Assembly (NCBI GenBank): GCA_022819745.1 | Contig: JAJEGS010000039.1 | Location: forward strand, 124,001-188,000 | Direction: 5' to 3' | Length of the DNA stretch: 64,000 nucleotides | Source: Candidatus Latescibacterota bacterium | Lineage (GTDB): Bacteria > Latescibacterota > UBA2968 > UBA8231 | Shown here: piece after piece, positions 15,759-23,961 of the stretch | How the letters are laid out: each line of letters opens with the position of its first letter | How positions within the stretch are numbered: position 1 is the first letter of the stretch | Made by a program: the position numbers and the translations under genes | Notes under the pieces: model-generated | Told to the model about the DNA's origin: nothing | The model's input: only the letters and a program-made list of their open reading frames with translations | The model's database searches: none

Positions 15759-17003
15759 ATGTCCTTTCAAGAGCCGCTCTTTTGGACCGACGCTGAAGAT
15801 GCAACTCACCGGCCCTACTCGGTCTCCGAAATCACCAGCCAAGTCAAGGGGCTGCTCGAAGAGAGTCTGCCCAAGTGCTGGGTCGAGGGCGAGATCTCTC
15901 AGTACACCCACCACAGCTCCGGCCACCGCTATTTTACGCTCAAAGACAACGCGAGCCAGCTAAGCGCGGTGATGTTCAAGTGGCAGGCCGGCTCGCTCTC
16001 CTTCAGCCCCCAACAGGGCATGCAGGTGCAGGTGTACGGACATATCTCCGTCTTCGAGCGCGCCGGGAAGTACCAACTCTACGCCGAGCAGATCAAACCC
16101 GCGGGCGTCGGCGAATTGGCCATCGCCTTCGAGCAACTCAAAAATCGCCTAGCGGCCGAAGGTCTTTTCGACGAAAGCCGCAAACGACCCCTGCCCCCTT
16201 ATCCCCGCAAAATCGGCGTGGTAACCTCGCCGACAGGCGCGGCCATCCGCGACATCATCCAAATCCTCGACCGCCGCGCCCCAGACATCGAGATTGTCCT
16301 CTGCCCCGCACGGGTCCAAGGCGAGGGGGCCGCCGCTGAGATCGCCGCCGCCATCGCCAGTTTAAATCAGCTAGGCGACATCGACGCATTGATCGTCGGC
16401 CGCGGCGGTGGTGCGCCCGAAGACCTCTGGCCCTTCAACGACGAGTCCGTCGCCCGAGCCATCTACCAGTCGCCTCAACCCGTCATCTCTGCCGTCGGCC
16501 ACGAGATCGACTACACCATCGCCGACTACGTGGCCGATTGCCGCGCCCCAACCCCCTCGGCTGCGGCCGAAATGGTCGCCCTCGAACGCAGCGCCCTGCG
16601 CGAGCGCGTCGCCGAGCAACAAGGCCGATTGCTAGCGGAAATGGAGCGCTATCTCAGCTCCTTAGAGGAGCGGTTGCACCACTGCGACCCAGGCCGACTG
16701 CGTGCCCGCCTTGACGACCACTTACAGCAACAAAGCCTATACCTCGACGAGCGGCGCCAAGCTCTTTCTACCGCTTTCGATTGGTTTTTGCGCACGCAAA
16801 TAGAAGCCCTAGCCACCGCCACCACCCGCCTCGACGACCTCAGCCCGCTTACGAGCCTAGCACGCGGTTTTGCCCTAGTGGAACGCGTCGCCAATAAACG
16901 TCTCGTCCGCGACGGCAACGAGCTTCAGCCAGGCGATAAACTGCAACTGCGCTTTCGCCGCGGAGGCGCTATCTGCCGTGTGGAGGAGAAACTCAATGAG
17001 TGA
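15759..17003 (+). CDS. xseA: Exodeoxyribonuclease VII large subunit
   Basis: The 414-residue product has an N-terminal OB fold (SEITSQVKGLLEESLPKCWV and SGHRYFTLKDNASQ) and the Exonuclease VII core with GVVTSPTGAAIRDI, ALIVGRGGGAPEDLWPFND and ISAVGHEIDYTIADYVAD. A coiled-coil region and a C-terminal LARGFALV motif follow. Exo VII degrades single-stranded DNA from both ends. The ATG follows TTAGGAG, which is part of the upstream heptamer repeat, so repeat-mediated RNA structure could affect translation. xseB overlaps its 3' end by eight bases. Confidence 0.97.
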   Translation: MSFQEPLFWTDAEDATHRPYSVSEITSQVKGLLEESLPKCWVEGEISQYTHHSSGHRYFTLKDNASQLSAVMFKWQAGSLSFSPQQGMQVQVYGHISVFERAGKYQLYAEQIKPAGVGELAIAFEQLKNRLAAEGLFDESRKRPLPPYPRKIGVVTSPTGAAIRDIIQILDRRAPDIEIVLCPARVQGEGAAAEIAAAIASLNQLGDIDALIVGRGGGAPEDLWPFNDESVARAIYQSPQPVISAVGHEIDYTIADYVADCRAPTPSAAAEMVALERSALRERVAEQQGRLLAEMERYLSSLEERLHHCDPGRLRARLDDHLQQQSLYLDERRQALSTAFDWFLRTQIEALATATTRLDDLSPLTSLARGFALVERVANKRLVRDGNELQPGDKLQLRFRRGGAICRVEEKLNE

Positions 17004-17226
17004 AACTTTTGAAGAAGCCCTAGCCGTGCTCGAAGAGAGCGTTCAGCGCCTCGAAGCAGGCGACCTCAAGCTCGAAGAGGCCCTCGAAGTATTTGAAAAG
17101 GGCGTTGCCGCCTCGCGCACCTGCGGCCAGTGGCTCGACCAGACCCGCGAGCGCGTCCAAGTCCTCACCGCCGACGCCGAGGGCCAGTTCCGCCTCTCCT
17201 TTCTGAACGACGAAGACGACCACTAG
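16996..17226 (+). CDS. xseB: Exodeoxyribonuclease VII small subunit
   Basis: The frame is open from 16978, but the ATG at 16996 gives MSETFEEALAVLEESVQRLE, the exact XseB start, so I use it. The 76-residue product shows VQRLEAGDLKLEEALEVFEKG, the family core of two antiparallel helices that pack on the XseA coiled coil. It overlaps xseA by eight bases and is followed by recN after about 20 bases, making a DNA-repair operon. Confidence 0.95.
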   Translation: MSETFEEALAVLEESVQRLEAGDLKLEEALEVFEKGVAASRTCGQWLDQTRERVQVLTADAEGQFRLSFLNDEDDH

Positions 17227-17246
17227 CCCCCCTCGGCCTCGGCCCG

Positions 17247-18938
17247 ATGTTGACTCGCCTCTACATCAAGGACTTTGCCCTTATCGAAGAAGCGGTGATC
17301 GAATTTGGCTCTGGCCTCAACGTCATCACCGGTGAGACCGGGGCTGGCAAGTCCATCCTCATCGGCGCCCTCAACTCCATCCTCGGCGGCCCTGCCAACG
17401 CCGACCTAGTGCGCAAAGGAGCTAGCTCGTGTGCAGTGGAGGGCTTTTTTGAACTCGACGACCAGGGTCAAATCGCGCGCTTGGCCGATCTAGGCGTTCT
17501 CTTGGAGGATGGCCAACTCATCCTCCGCCGCGAGATCCGCGGCCAAGGCCGCTCGCGAGCCTTTGTCAACGGCCAAGGGCAGCCAATCAAGCAGCTAAAG
17601 CAAATCGGCTCGATCTTGGTTGACCTGCACGGCCAACACGAACACCAATCGCTACTCGACCCCAAGCTCCACGCCCGCTTTCTCGACGCATTTGCCGGGC
17701 TCGACGACCAGCGCCGCCTCGTGGGACAGCACTGGCGCACTTACCGCGATAGCGTGGCCCACCTCGACCGGCTGCGTGCAGAACGCGACGCACTCGCGGC
17801 CGAAGACGAGTGGTGCGCTTTCCAGTTAGAAGAGATCCGCCGCCTCGCACCCCAACCGGGCGAAGAGTCCGAATTGGAACGCGAGTTGCAAGTCCTAGAC
17901 AACGCCGAGACTCTATCCCAAGGCGGCCTCCAGCTCTACGACTTGCTCTATCAGCGCGAAGGTGCGGTTTACGAGGCACTCGGCCAAGTTCGTCGTCAGC
18001 TCGACCAACTGAGAGAAATCGACCCTGCGCTCAGCCCGCAAGCCGCGGCCTTAGAGGAATTGATCTACGAGGTCGAAGACCTAGCCGGCCAACTCCGCGA
18101 CTACGCCCGCGGAATCGAGGTGCGCCCCGGACGGGCCGACGAACTGCGCGAGCGCCGTGACGGCCTGCGCGCCCTCAAAAAGAAATACGGCGGCACTCTC
18201 GACGCCGTCTTAGAACGCGCCCGCGAGCTTGCAGCGCGCGAAGACCGCGCTGACCGCCTCCGCGACGAGCTGGCCCAAGCGGCTGAACACCGCGATCAAG
18301 CACTCGCCGAGTTTGCCGCCTGTTGCCTCGCCCTTTCTGCGGCGCGCCAGCAGGCCAGCGCCACCTTGTCGCAGGCGCTAGTCGCCGCCCTCGGAGAGTT
18401 GGGCATGGCCAAGGCTCAGTTTTATATCGAGCTAGCAACCACCGAAGATCCCGAGGGGATAGTTCAGCGCGACGGACGTCGCTACGCGGCGGGCGAACAC
18501 GGCATGGAGCACGTCGCCTTCCACATCTCCGCCAATGCCGGCCAACCACCGCGACCCCTAGCGCGCATTGCCTCGGGTGGGGAAATTTCGCGCGTGATGC
18601 TGGCCCTCAAGGAAGCGGTCGCCGGGCGCGACCTCGTTTCGACCTTGGTCTTCGACGAAATCGACGCTGGTATCTCGGGACGCATCGCCGCAGCCGTTGG
18701 CCGCAAGCTACAGACCCTCGCTGCGGCGCATCAAACCATCGTCATCACCCACCTACCGCAGATTGCCAGCCTCGCCGACCAGCACTTTTCAGTGCGCAAG
18801 CAGCAGCAGCAACAGCGGACCACCACCGAGGTTGTACTGCTCGACGCAACGGCTCGCGCCGAGGAAATTGCCTATCTGTTGGCCGGCGAGACCATTTCGG
18901 ATACAGCGCGCCAACACGCCCGCGAAATGCTGCAATAA
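17247..18938 (+). CDS. recN: DNA repair protein RecN
   Basis: RecN is an SMC-like ATPase in double-strand-break repair. I chose the ATG at 17247 (MLTRLYIKDFALIEEAVIEF), the usual family start, although the frame is open further upstream through xseB. The 563-residue product has Walker A GETGAGKSIL, QHEHQSLLDPKLHARFLDAF, two coiled-coil segments between about residues 150 and 370, the signature RIASGGEISRVMLALK and Walker B TLVFDEIDAGISG. Length is normal. It follows xseB and precedes a phosphatidyltransferase by seven bases. Confidence 0.97.
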   Translation: MLTRLYIKDFALIEEAVIEFGSGLNVITGETGAGKSILIGALNSILGGPANADLVRKGASSCAVEGFFELDDQGQIARLADLGVLLEDGQLILRREIRGQGRSRAFVNGQGQPIKQLKQIGSILVDLHGQHEHQSLLDPKLHARFLDAFAGLDDQRRLVGQHWRTYRDSVAHLDRLRAERDALAAEDEWCAFQLEEIRRLAPQPGEESELERELQVLDNAETLSQGGLQLYDLLYQREGAVYEALGQVRRQLDQLREIDPALSPQAAALEELIYEVEDLAGQLRDYARGIEVRPGRADELRERRDGLRALKKKYGGTLDAVLERARELAAREDRADRLRDELAQAAEHRDQALAEFAACCLALSAARQQASATLSQALVAALGELGMAKAQFYIELATTEDPEGIVQRDGRRYAAGEHGMEHVAFHISANAGQPPRPLARIASGGEISRVMLALKEAVAGRDLVSTLVFDEIDAGISGRIAAAVGRKLQTLAAAHQTIVITHLPQIASLADQHFSVRKQQQQQRTTTEVVLLDATARAEEIAYLLAGETISDTARQHAREMLQ

Positions 18939-18945
18939 CTCCGCA

Positions 18946-19470
18946 ATGTTGGCCAATTTCCTCAGCGTCCTGCGGGTTTTGCTCATCCCCTTCCTACTCT
19001 ACTTCATCGCCCAAGGACCAGCGGCCCAGTACCAAGCCGTGATCCTACTACTTATTGCCGGTATCACAGACATCGGCGACGGCTGGGTGGCGAGGCGCTA
19101 CAATCAAGTCTCCCACCTCGGCAAGATACTCGACCCGCTGGCCGATAAAATTTTTCTCACCTGCCTGCTTGGCGGACTAGTCTTCTGGCGCGATTTGCCG
19201 CTGTGGCTTTTGGGGATGCTCTTTGCCCGCGATGTGGCAATCGTATTGGTGGGGGGATTGCTCTTGCGTTCACAGGGGCTGGTCATTGCCGCCAACCGCT
19301 GGGGCAAATACACAACCGTCTGCATGGTGCTTACGGCCCTCAGCTACGTCGTCGAGGCCCCGTCCAGCTTGCGCACCGGGCTAAGCCTAGCGGCGGCGGC
19401 CTTGGTCGTCGTCTCCAGCTTGAGCTACGCGCAACTCGCGCTCAGGCTCTTGCAACGAGACCGAACTTAG
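18946..19470 (+). CDS. pgsA: CDP-alcohol phosphatidyltransferase, probably phosphatidylglycerophosphate synthase
   Basis: The frame is open from 18697 inside recN, but the ATG at 18946 starts MLANFLSVLRVLLIPFLLYF, the standard N-terminus of this family, giving 174 residues. The catalytic CDP-alcohol motif D-G-x2-A-R-x8-G-x3-D-x3-D is complete in DGWVARRYNQVSHLGKILD plus the following PLADK. About five or six membrane helices are visible. PgsA makes phosphatidylglycerophosphate from CDP-diacylglycerol and glycerol-3-phosphate. Other family members use different alcohols, so the substrate is likely rather than certain. It is the last gene of the run and converges with the next minus-strand genes. 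Confidence 0.88.
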   Translation: MLANFLSVLRVLLIPFLLYFIAQGPAAQYQAVILLLIAGITDIGDGWVARRYNQVSHLGKILDPLADKIFLTCLLGGLVFWRDLPLWLLGMLFARDVAIVLVGGLLLRSQGLVIAANRWGKYTTVCMVLTALSYVVEAPSSLRTGLSLAAAALVVVSSLSYAQLALRLLQRDRT

Positions 19471-19474
19471 AAGA

Positions 19475-19624
19475 TTAGTTGGGCTGAATTAAGCGATACC
19501 AGCGCAAATAGGCTTCGTCGAGGCGGCGGCGGTCGGCGTATATGCCGATCATTTCTATCACTTTGAGCCGCAAGGCCAGCTTGTGCAGATCGACTTTGCC
19601 CACTTGACGCTCTGCGCGTTTCAT
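19475..19624 (-). CDS. Small basic ORF (49 residues) coupled to the upstream protease-barrel gene
   Basis: The ATG at 19624-19622 overlaps the stop of the preceding large gene as ATGA, a classic coupling junction. The product is MKRAERQVGKVDLHKLALRL followed by 29 residues ending RWYRLIQPN, rich in Arg and Lys and probably helical. It has no signal peptide, so it would stay in the cytoplasm, unlike its partner. The frame extends further upstream inside the large gene, but that part looks like a shadow. I recognise no family. Confidence 0.5.
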   Translation of the reverse strand: MKRAERQVGKVDLHKLALRLKVIEMIGIYADRRRLDEAYLRWYRLIQPN

Positions 19625-22600
19625 AGCCCGAACCCAAAGTAGAAGCGCCAGTCGTCGATCTCGTCCAAGTCGCCTTCGGAGTCCCTCACGGTCAGGCTGC
19701 GGAAGCAGCCCTCCGCGGTCGGGGCGCATTCCTCTAAGCTGCCATTGGGCAATCTGGTGATCCAGAGCCGCTTCACCCGCGACGACGGGATCGGACGCGC
19801 CACTTGGAAATAGGCAAACATGGGGATGCGGTAAAAAGTAAAAAGCTGTAGCCGCAACTCGCCGCCGACGTCGGTCAGGAATTGATCGATGTTGGGCCGA
19901 GACCGCCATCGTTTCCCCTGCCAAAAGTCAATGTCCTCAAAGCGCGAGAAATTGCCCACCACCCCAGCTTCGGCGAATAGCTCGCCGTGGAGCTTGGAAA
20001 AGTTGAAGTTGATAAAGCGGCTGCTGATGCGCTTCAAAATCGGAAACCCGTAGCCGACGCGGGCGTAGAGCAGTTTGGTCCCCCAGTCGGTGAAATAGGG
20101 GTAGCCGCTGAGGAAATTGCGCCCGCCGATATAGTAGCGCAGCGGCCAGTAGTAGCGCCCCTCCAAAAACCCGCCATCTTCGATAAAGCGGGGCTTGAGG
20201 CGGGCGTTTTTGTACGCGCCAATTAGCTCGATGTTGAGCGAATTGGCGAACGGTAACCTGATCCGCTCGTTGTATGCAGCTACGTATTCATTGACCCGCA
20301 TGCGGCGCTCGACGCCGACGAACTGGTCACGGGGGACTCCATCGGTAGGTATTTGCTCGGTCAGCGAATCGGCTACCGTCGGCATCAAATAGCGATAGAC
20401 TAAAGCCATAGCGCGGCCCGATGGACTGATCAGACGGTTGGCTGTGGGGTTGATCTTCCGGTAGCGCCAAGCCATGCTCAACATATGCGTGCGAAAAAAG
20501 CTGAGGTCTTCGTAGAACTCCAGCGGATCCTCGTTGTTCACCAACAGGGTATCTTGTGCCAGAAGCGACGGATCTAAGGAGGCCGATATATCGACGCCGT
20601 CTTGCACCAAATAAATCTGGTTCTGGCTGCGGAAGCGGCGCAAGGTCCAGCCCTCGGCGTAGTCGCGCCATATGTAGAGGGCGTTCAACTCGGCTCGCCG
20701 AGTCAGCGGCACATCAACCCCCACGGCCAGTTGTCCCAAGGTGGTCTTGAATAGGTCTTGGCGACTCGTGCCCTGATAGACGTATTGACGGACGTCCGGG
20801 ATGAGCAGGCTGGTGACCGAATCGACCGGCACCGGATAGAGATCGGTCTCCTCAATCTCGAGCGTATCGATCTGGCTGGCCTTGAGCAAGTTGTCGATTT
20901 CGCGCCGCCTCCCCGCTATGTAAAACGAGGGGTTGAAGGTCCGGTTGTTGCCCACTTGTGGCCGGAGCCGGCGCTCGTAGAAGAAGCCGACATCCGTATT
21001 GAGGTCTGTGGCATTGCGCATGTTCTTGCCGACAATGCCCCAAGCCGTCAGCTCCTGCCCACCAAGCATGTCGCCGGTGGAAAACTGCAAGCCGCCGCTG
21101 GCTTGATTGAGACCAAAAGTGTTGCCGACATACGTAGGGCCGACCTGTAGAATCGGAATGTAGCGCAAGACGTTGCGCCCTCTGTACGTCGCGGTCTGGA
21201 ATTGATCGGCGAGCTTGGGGCCGTCGAAGATGGAGCGATAGTCGCGCATCACCACCGGCTCAAAGTGTGCATCGCGTTCGAATTCGCCCATCTCGAAACG
21301 ATAGAGACTATAGTCGTTGGATTGGTAGCCACTGTACACCACGCTCTCGTCAGCGGCTACAGTCGGCACAAAGGCCCCGCCAATGACGTTGGTTAGCTGT
21401 TCGACTTCGTCGTTTTCCAAGCGGTAGCGGTAGATGTTGAAAATGCCGCTCTGGTCCGACGAAAACACAAAACCCGAGCCATCGGGCAGCCAGTGCGGGT
21501 CGCGCTCGTCGGCCGGCGAGGCAACGACCGCACGGAACCCCGACGAGTCGGGATGGGCGAAGGCAACCGTATCGGGAAAGACGTCGATAGTTTCCTCCTC
21601 GCCTTCTTCGTCTTCGCTCTTCTTTTTCTTTTCAGCCTTCTCAAAGACCTTGGGCCGCGGCGGGCTATCGGCGCGGATCATCGCAATGTCGCGGTCCTCG
21701 CCGCGGAACACGCTAAAGAGCAGCCACTCGCCATCGGGTGAGAAGCGCGGCCCCATGTATTGGGTGGCATCGTTGTTGTTGGTCAGATAGACCAAATCCG
21801 TACCGTCGCGAGCGATGAGGCCGAGGTTGTTGGTCCCGTCCTCATTGTGTACGAAGGCGATGCGCTGGCCATCGGGGGAAAACGAGGGGTCTTTGGCGCG
21901 CAGCCTAGCGCTGATGCGGCGCTCCTTGTCCTCGGCCAAGTTGTAGATATAGAGGTCGTTAAAGCCGCCCTTGTTGCGGACGAAGACGATCTCCTCCCCA
22001 TCGGGCGACCAGCTAATTCGCGTATCTATCCAGTTTTTGAGTTCGGTCTTTTTTCGCGTCTCGAAATCGTAGATTTTGAGTACCGTGATCCCATAGTCCT
22101 GTTTCTCGCTGGTGAGGTACGCCAGTTTTTTGCCGTCCGGCGACAGCGCGGGATGGTATTCGAGCACGCCCTCGTTGACCTCGTCTAGCGGCTCGCCCTC
22201 AAAGAAGCCCTGCCCGCGGATCTCGGATTCGAGGCGACCGTAATTCTCGGCTAAGAAGGCGACCCAATCCGCGTAAAACTGATCCGCGGAAATGCCCAAC
22301 ACCCGGCGAATGGCTGGGTCGAAGCTCATCGAGCCGACCTGATGCGTCAGTTCATCGACCTTCTCGGCACCGTACTGGTCATGGAGGTACACCATCATCG
22401 CGTAGCCCTGATTGTACACGAACTCGCCGTAGAACTTGCCCATGCGGTCCCAGACCGTCCCCATCTCCTCCCACGAGAGCAGATCGTCTTCGAGCACTGC
22501 CATCCGCAGCAACATATCGCGGTGCGAATCCCAGGAATCGTAGCCGAATTTTTGCGCCCCGTACTGGGCGATGCCCTCGGTCCAACCGCGCGGGGTATTG

Positions 22601-23073
22601 AGATGGTATAGCGGAAATTGAAATGTAATGTCTGGATTGGAGTCGAAGCGCGAGACCGACAGCAGCGCGAACTGGAAGGGCCATTTCTTGCGCGCCTTGT
22701 TGAGCGTAATGATGTGCGTCAACTCGTGCGTGACCACGTTTTTGATCCAATCGTGACTGCCGCGCAACTCAAAGTCGAGACTAGTGGCCCAAATGGCCAT
22801 GGTATTGCTGTAGTAGTTGGCCCAACCGTTGCCTAGCACGTCGGAGTTGTCGAGCACGATGACGTGGATGGTGCGGAAGTCGTCGTAGTAATCGTAGGCC
22901 GCCGCGAGGGTGGGAAAGACCTCCTCGCAGGTTTCGGCTACTCGGCGCGCGGTGCCCTCGGCTCCAAGCGTGTAATGGACCCGGAAGTGATCAGTGACAA
23001 TGGTTTTTATCTGGGCCTGAGCCGCTCCGGCGAGGAACAGCGCGGCAATCGCGGAAAAAATCGCTCGGCGCAA
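19621..23073 (-). CDS. Exported fusion: gluzincin-type metalloprotease, TolB-like propeller, outer-membrane barrel
   Basis: About 1150 residues from a preferred TTG at 23073-23071, which gives LRRAIFSAIAALFLAGAAQA as a signal peptide and has AAAGGGA just upstream. The frame is open to an ATG at 23187. Module 1 (about residues 25-270) is an MA-clan peptidase with HELTH near residues 116-120 and the third ligand in GWTEGIAQYG. Module 2 (about 300-650) has repeated TolB/WD40-like blades with SPDG-[KQE] turns and a Lys/Glu-rich insert. Module 3 (about 680-1150) is a Tyr/Arg-rich barrel resembling surface-antigen proteins and ends in FYFGFGL. Such proteins are known as hypotheticals in FCB genomes. 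Cell-surface proteolysis is inferred. Confidence 0.82.
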   Translation of the reverse strand: MRRAIFSAIAALFLAGAAQAQIKTIVTDHFRVHYTLGAEGTARRVAETCEEVFPTLAAAYDYYDDFRTIHVIVLDNSDVLGNGWANYYSNTMAIWATSLDFELRGSHDWIKNVVTHELTHIITLNKARKKWPFQFALLSVSRFDSNPDITFQFPLYHLNTPRGWTEGIAQYGAQKFGYDSWDSHRDMLLRMAVLEDDLLSWEEMGTVWDRMGKFYGEFVYNQGYAMMVYLHDQYGAEKVDELTHQVGSMSFDPAIRRVLGISADQFYADWVAFLAENYGRLESEIRGQGFFEGEPLDEVNEGVLEYHPALSPDGKKLAYLTSEKQDYGITVLKIYDFETRKKTELKNWIDTRISWSPDGEEIVFVRNKGGFNDLYIYNLAEDKERRISARLRAKDPSFSPDGQRIAFVHNEDGTNNLGLIARDGTDLVYLTNNNDATQYMGPRFSPDGEWLLFSVFRGEDRDIAMIRADSPPRPKVFEKAEKKKKSEDEEGEEETIDVFPDTVAFAHPDSSGFRAVVASPADERDPHWLPDGSGFVFSSDQSGIFNIYRYRLENDEVEQLTNVIGGAFVPTVAADESVVYSGYQSNDYSLYRFEMGEFERDAHFEPVVMRDYRSIFDGPKLADQFQTATYRGRNVLRYIPILQVGPTYVGNTFGLNQASGGLQFSTGDMLGGQELTAWGIVGKNMRNATDLNTDVGFFYERRLRPQVGNNRTFNPSFYIAGRRREIDNLLKASQIDTLEIEETDLYPVPVDSVTSLLIPDVRQYVYQGTSRQDLFKTTLGQLAVGVDVPLTRRAELNALYIWRDYAEGWTLRRFRSQNQIYLVQDGVDISASLDPSLLAQDTLLVNNEDPLEFYEDLSFFRTHMLSMAWRYRKINPTANRLISPSGRAMALVYRYLMPTVADSLTEQIPTDGVPRDQFVGVERRMRVNEYVAAYNERIRLPFANSLNIELIGAYKNARLKPRFIEDGGFLEGRYYWPLRYYIGGRNFLSGYPYFTDWGTKLLYARVGYGFPILKRISSRFINFNFSKLHGELFAEAGVVGNFSRFEDIDFWQGKRWRSRPNIDQFLTDVGGELRLQLFTFYRIPMFAYFQVARPIPSSRVKRLWITRLPNGSLEECAPTAEGCFRSLTVRDSEGDLDEIDDWRFYFGFGL

Positions 23074-23216
23074 CGTGTATCCCTTTCGCAAAAAGGCGAC
23101 CCGCAGCCAATTGCCGGTCGCTCCACAATTTGTTAGGAAAATACTGGAGGCCGTGCCCCTCGTCAAACAGCACGGAGCCACTTTCACGCGGCTTCACGGT
23201 TAATTATTATACCTCC

Positions 23217-23888
23217 ATGCACTACACCATTCACCGCACCAACGACCTCAACCTTCCCGACGCCGATTGGGAGCGTCCCCAATGGCAGGCGGCCGAGACC
23301 TTAGAGATTACCCTCTTTTCTTGGGAAGATTCCGGCCACCACCCCCGCACTCAGGCGCGCCTGCTCTACGACGAGCGGGCACTATCCATTATCTTCCGCG
23401 TCGAGGATTGCTACGTCCGCGCCGTGGCCGAGTGCTTCCAAGACTCGGTCTGCACTGATTCCTGCGTCGAATTCTTCGTCGCACCCCTGCCCGACTCGCA
23501 GGCTTACTTCAACTTCGAGGTCAACTGCGGCGGCACCATGCTCTTGCACCGCTGCCCTTCAGCCGCCGAGCGCACTCAAGGCCGAGCAACTGAAAACGTC
23601 AGCGACGCCGACGGTGCCACCATCCGCATCGCCACAACCCTCCCCAAGATCGTCGAGCCAGAACTCACCACCCCCACAACTTGGGCGGTCGAGTACCGCG
23701 TCCCCTTTGCCCTCTTCGCCCAGTACTTCGGTGCCCAGACGCCCGCGCCAGGCACTCAGTGGAAGGGTAACTTCTACAAGTGCGGCGACCGCACCTCTCA
23801 CCCTCACTGGGGTAGTTGGGCACCAGTAGATACGCCCAATCCCAGCTTTCATCAGCCGGACTTTTATCGACCGCTCGTATTTGCTTAG
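23217..23888 (+). CDS. Carbohydrate-binding family 9-like protein
   Basis: The frame is open from 23130, but the ATG at 23217 starts MHYTIHRTNDLNLPDADWER, which fits the domain start, giving 223 residues. The sequence resembles CBM9/DOMON-like domains: a W-x-x-A near the start (RPQWQAAETLEI), RLLYDERALSIIFRVED, DSCVEFFVAPLPD, YFNFEVNCGGTML and a C-terminal HWGSWAPVDTPNPSFHQPDF. There is no signal peptide, so it is probably cytoplasmic. A TATTAT box at 23205-23210 lies six bases before the ATG and no ribosome site is visible, so the gene may be leaderless. Role probably in sugar handling, unproven. Confidence 0.78.
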   Translation: MHYTIHRTNDLNLPDADWERPQWQAAETLEITLFSWEDSGHHPRTQARLLYDERALSIIFRVEDCYVRAVAECFQDSVCTDSCVEFFVAPLPDSQAYFNFEVNCGGTMLLHRCPSAAERTQGRATENVSDADGATIRIATTLPKIVEPELTTPTTWAVEYRVPFALFAQYFGAQTPAPGTQWKGNFYKCGDRTSHPHWGSWAPVDTPNPSFHQPDFYRPLVFA

Positions 23889-23961
23889 CGCTCGCCCTTA
23901 TGTCGGCGACATCGGGACTGATGAACTAAAGGTCAGGCTCTTGGGACGTGGTATCGCTGTC

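Noticed and set aside
18323..19042. 239-residue plus-strand open frame across recN and pgsA
   Set aside because: It is an alternative frame across two genes with intact motifs, with Arg/His-rich composition.
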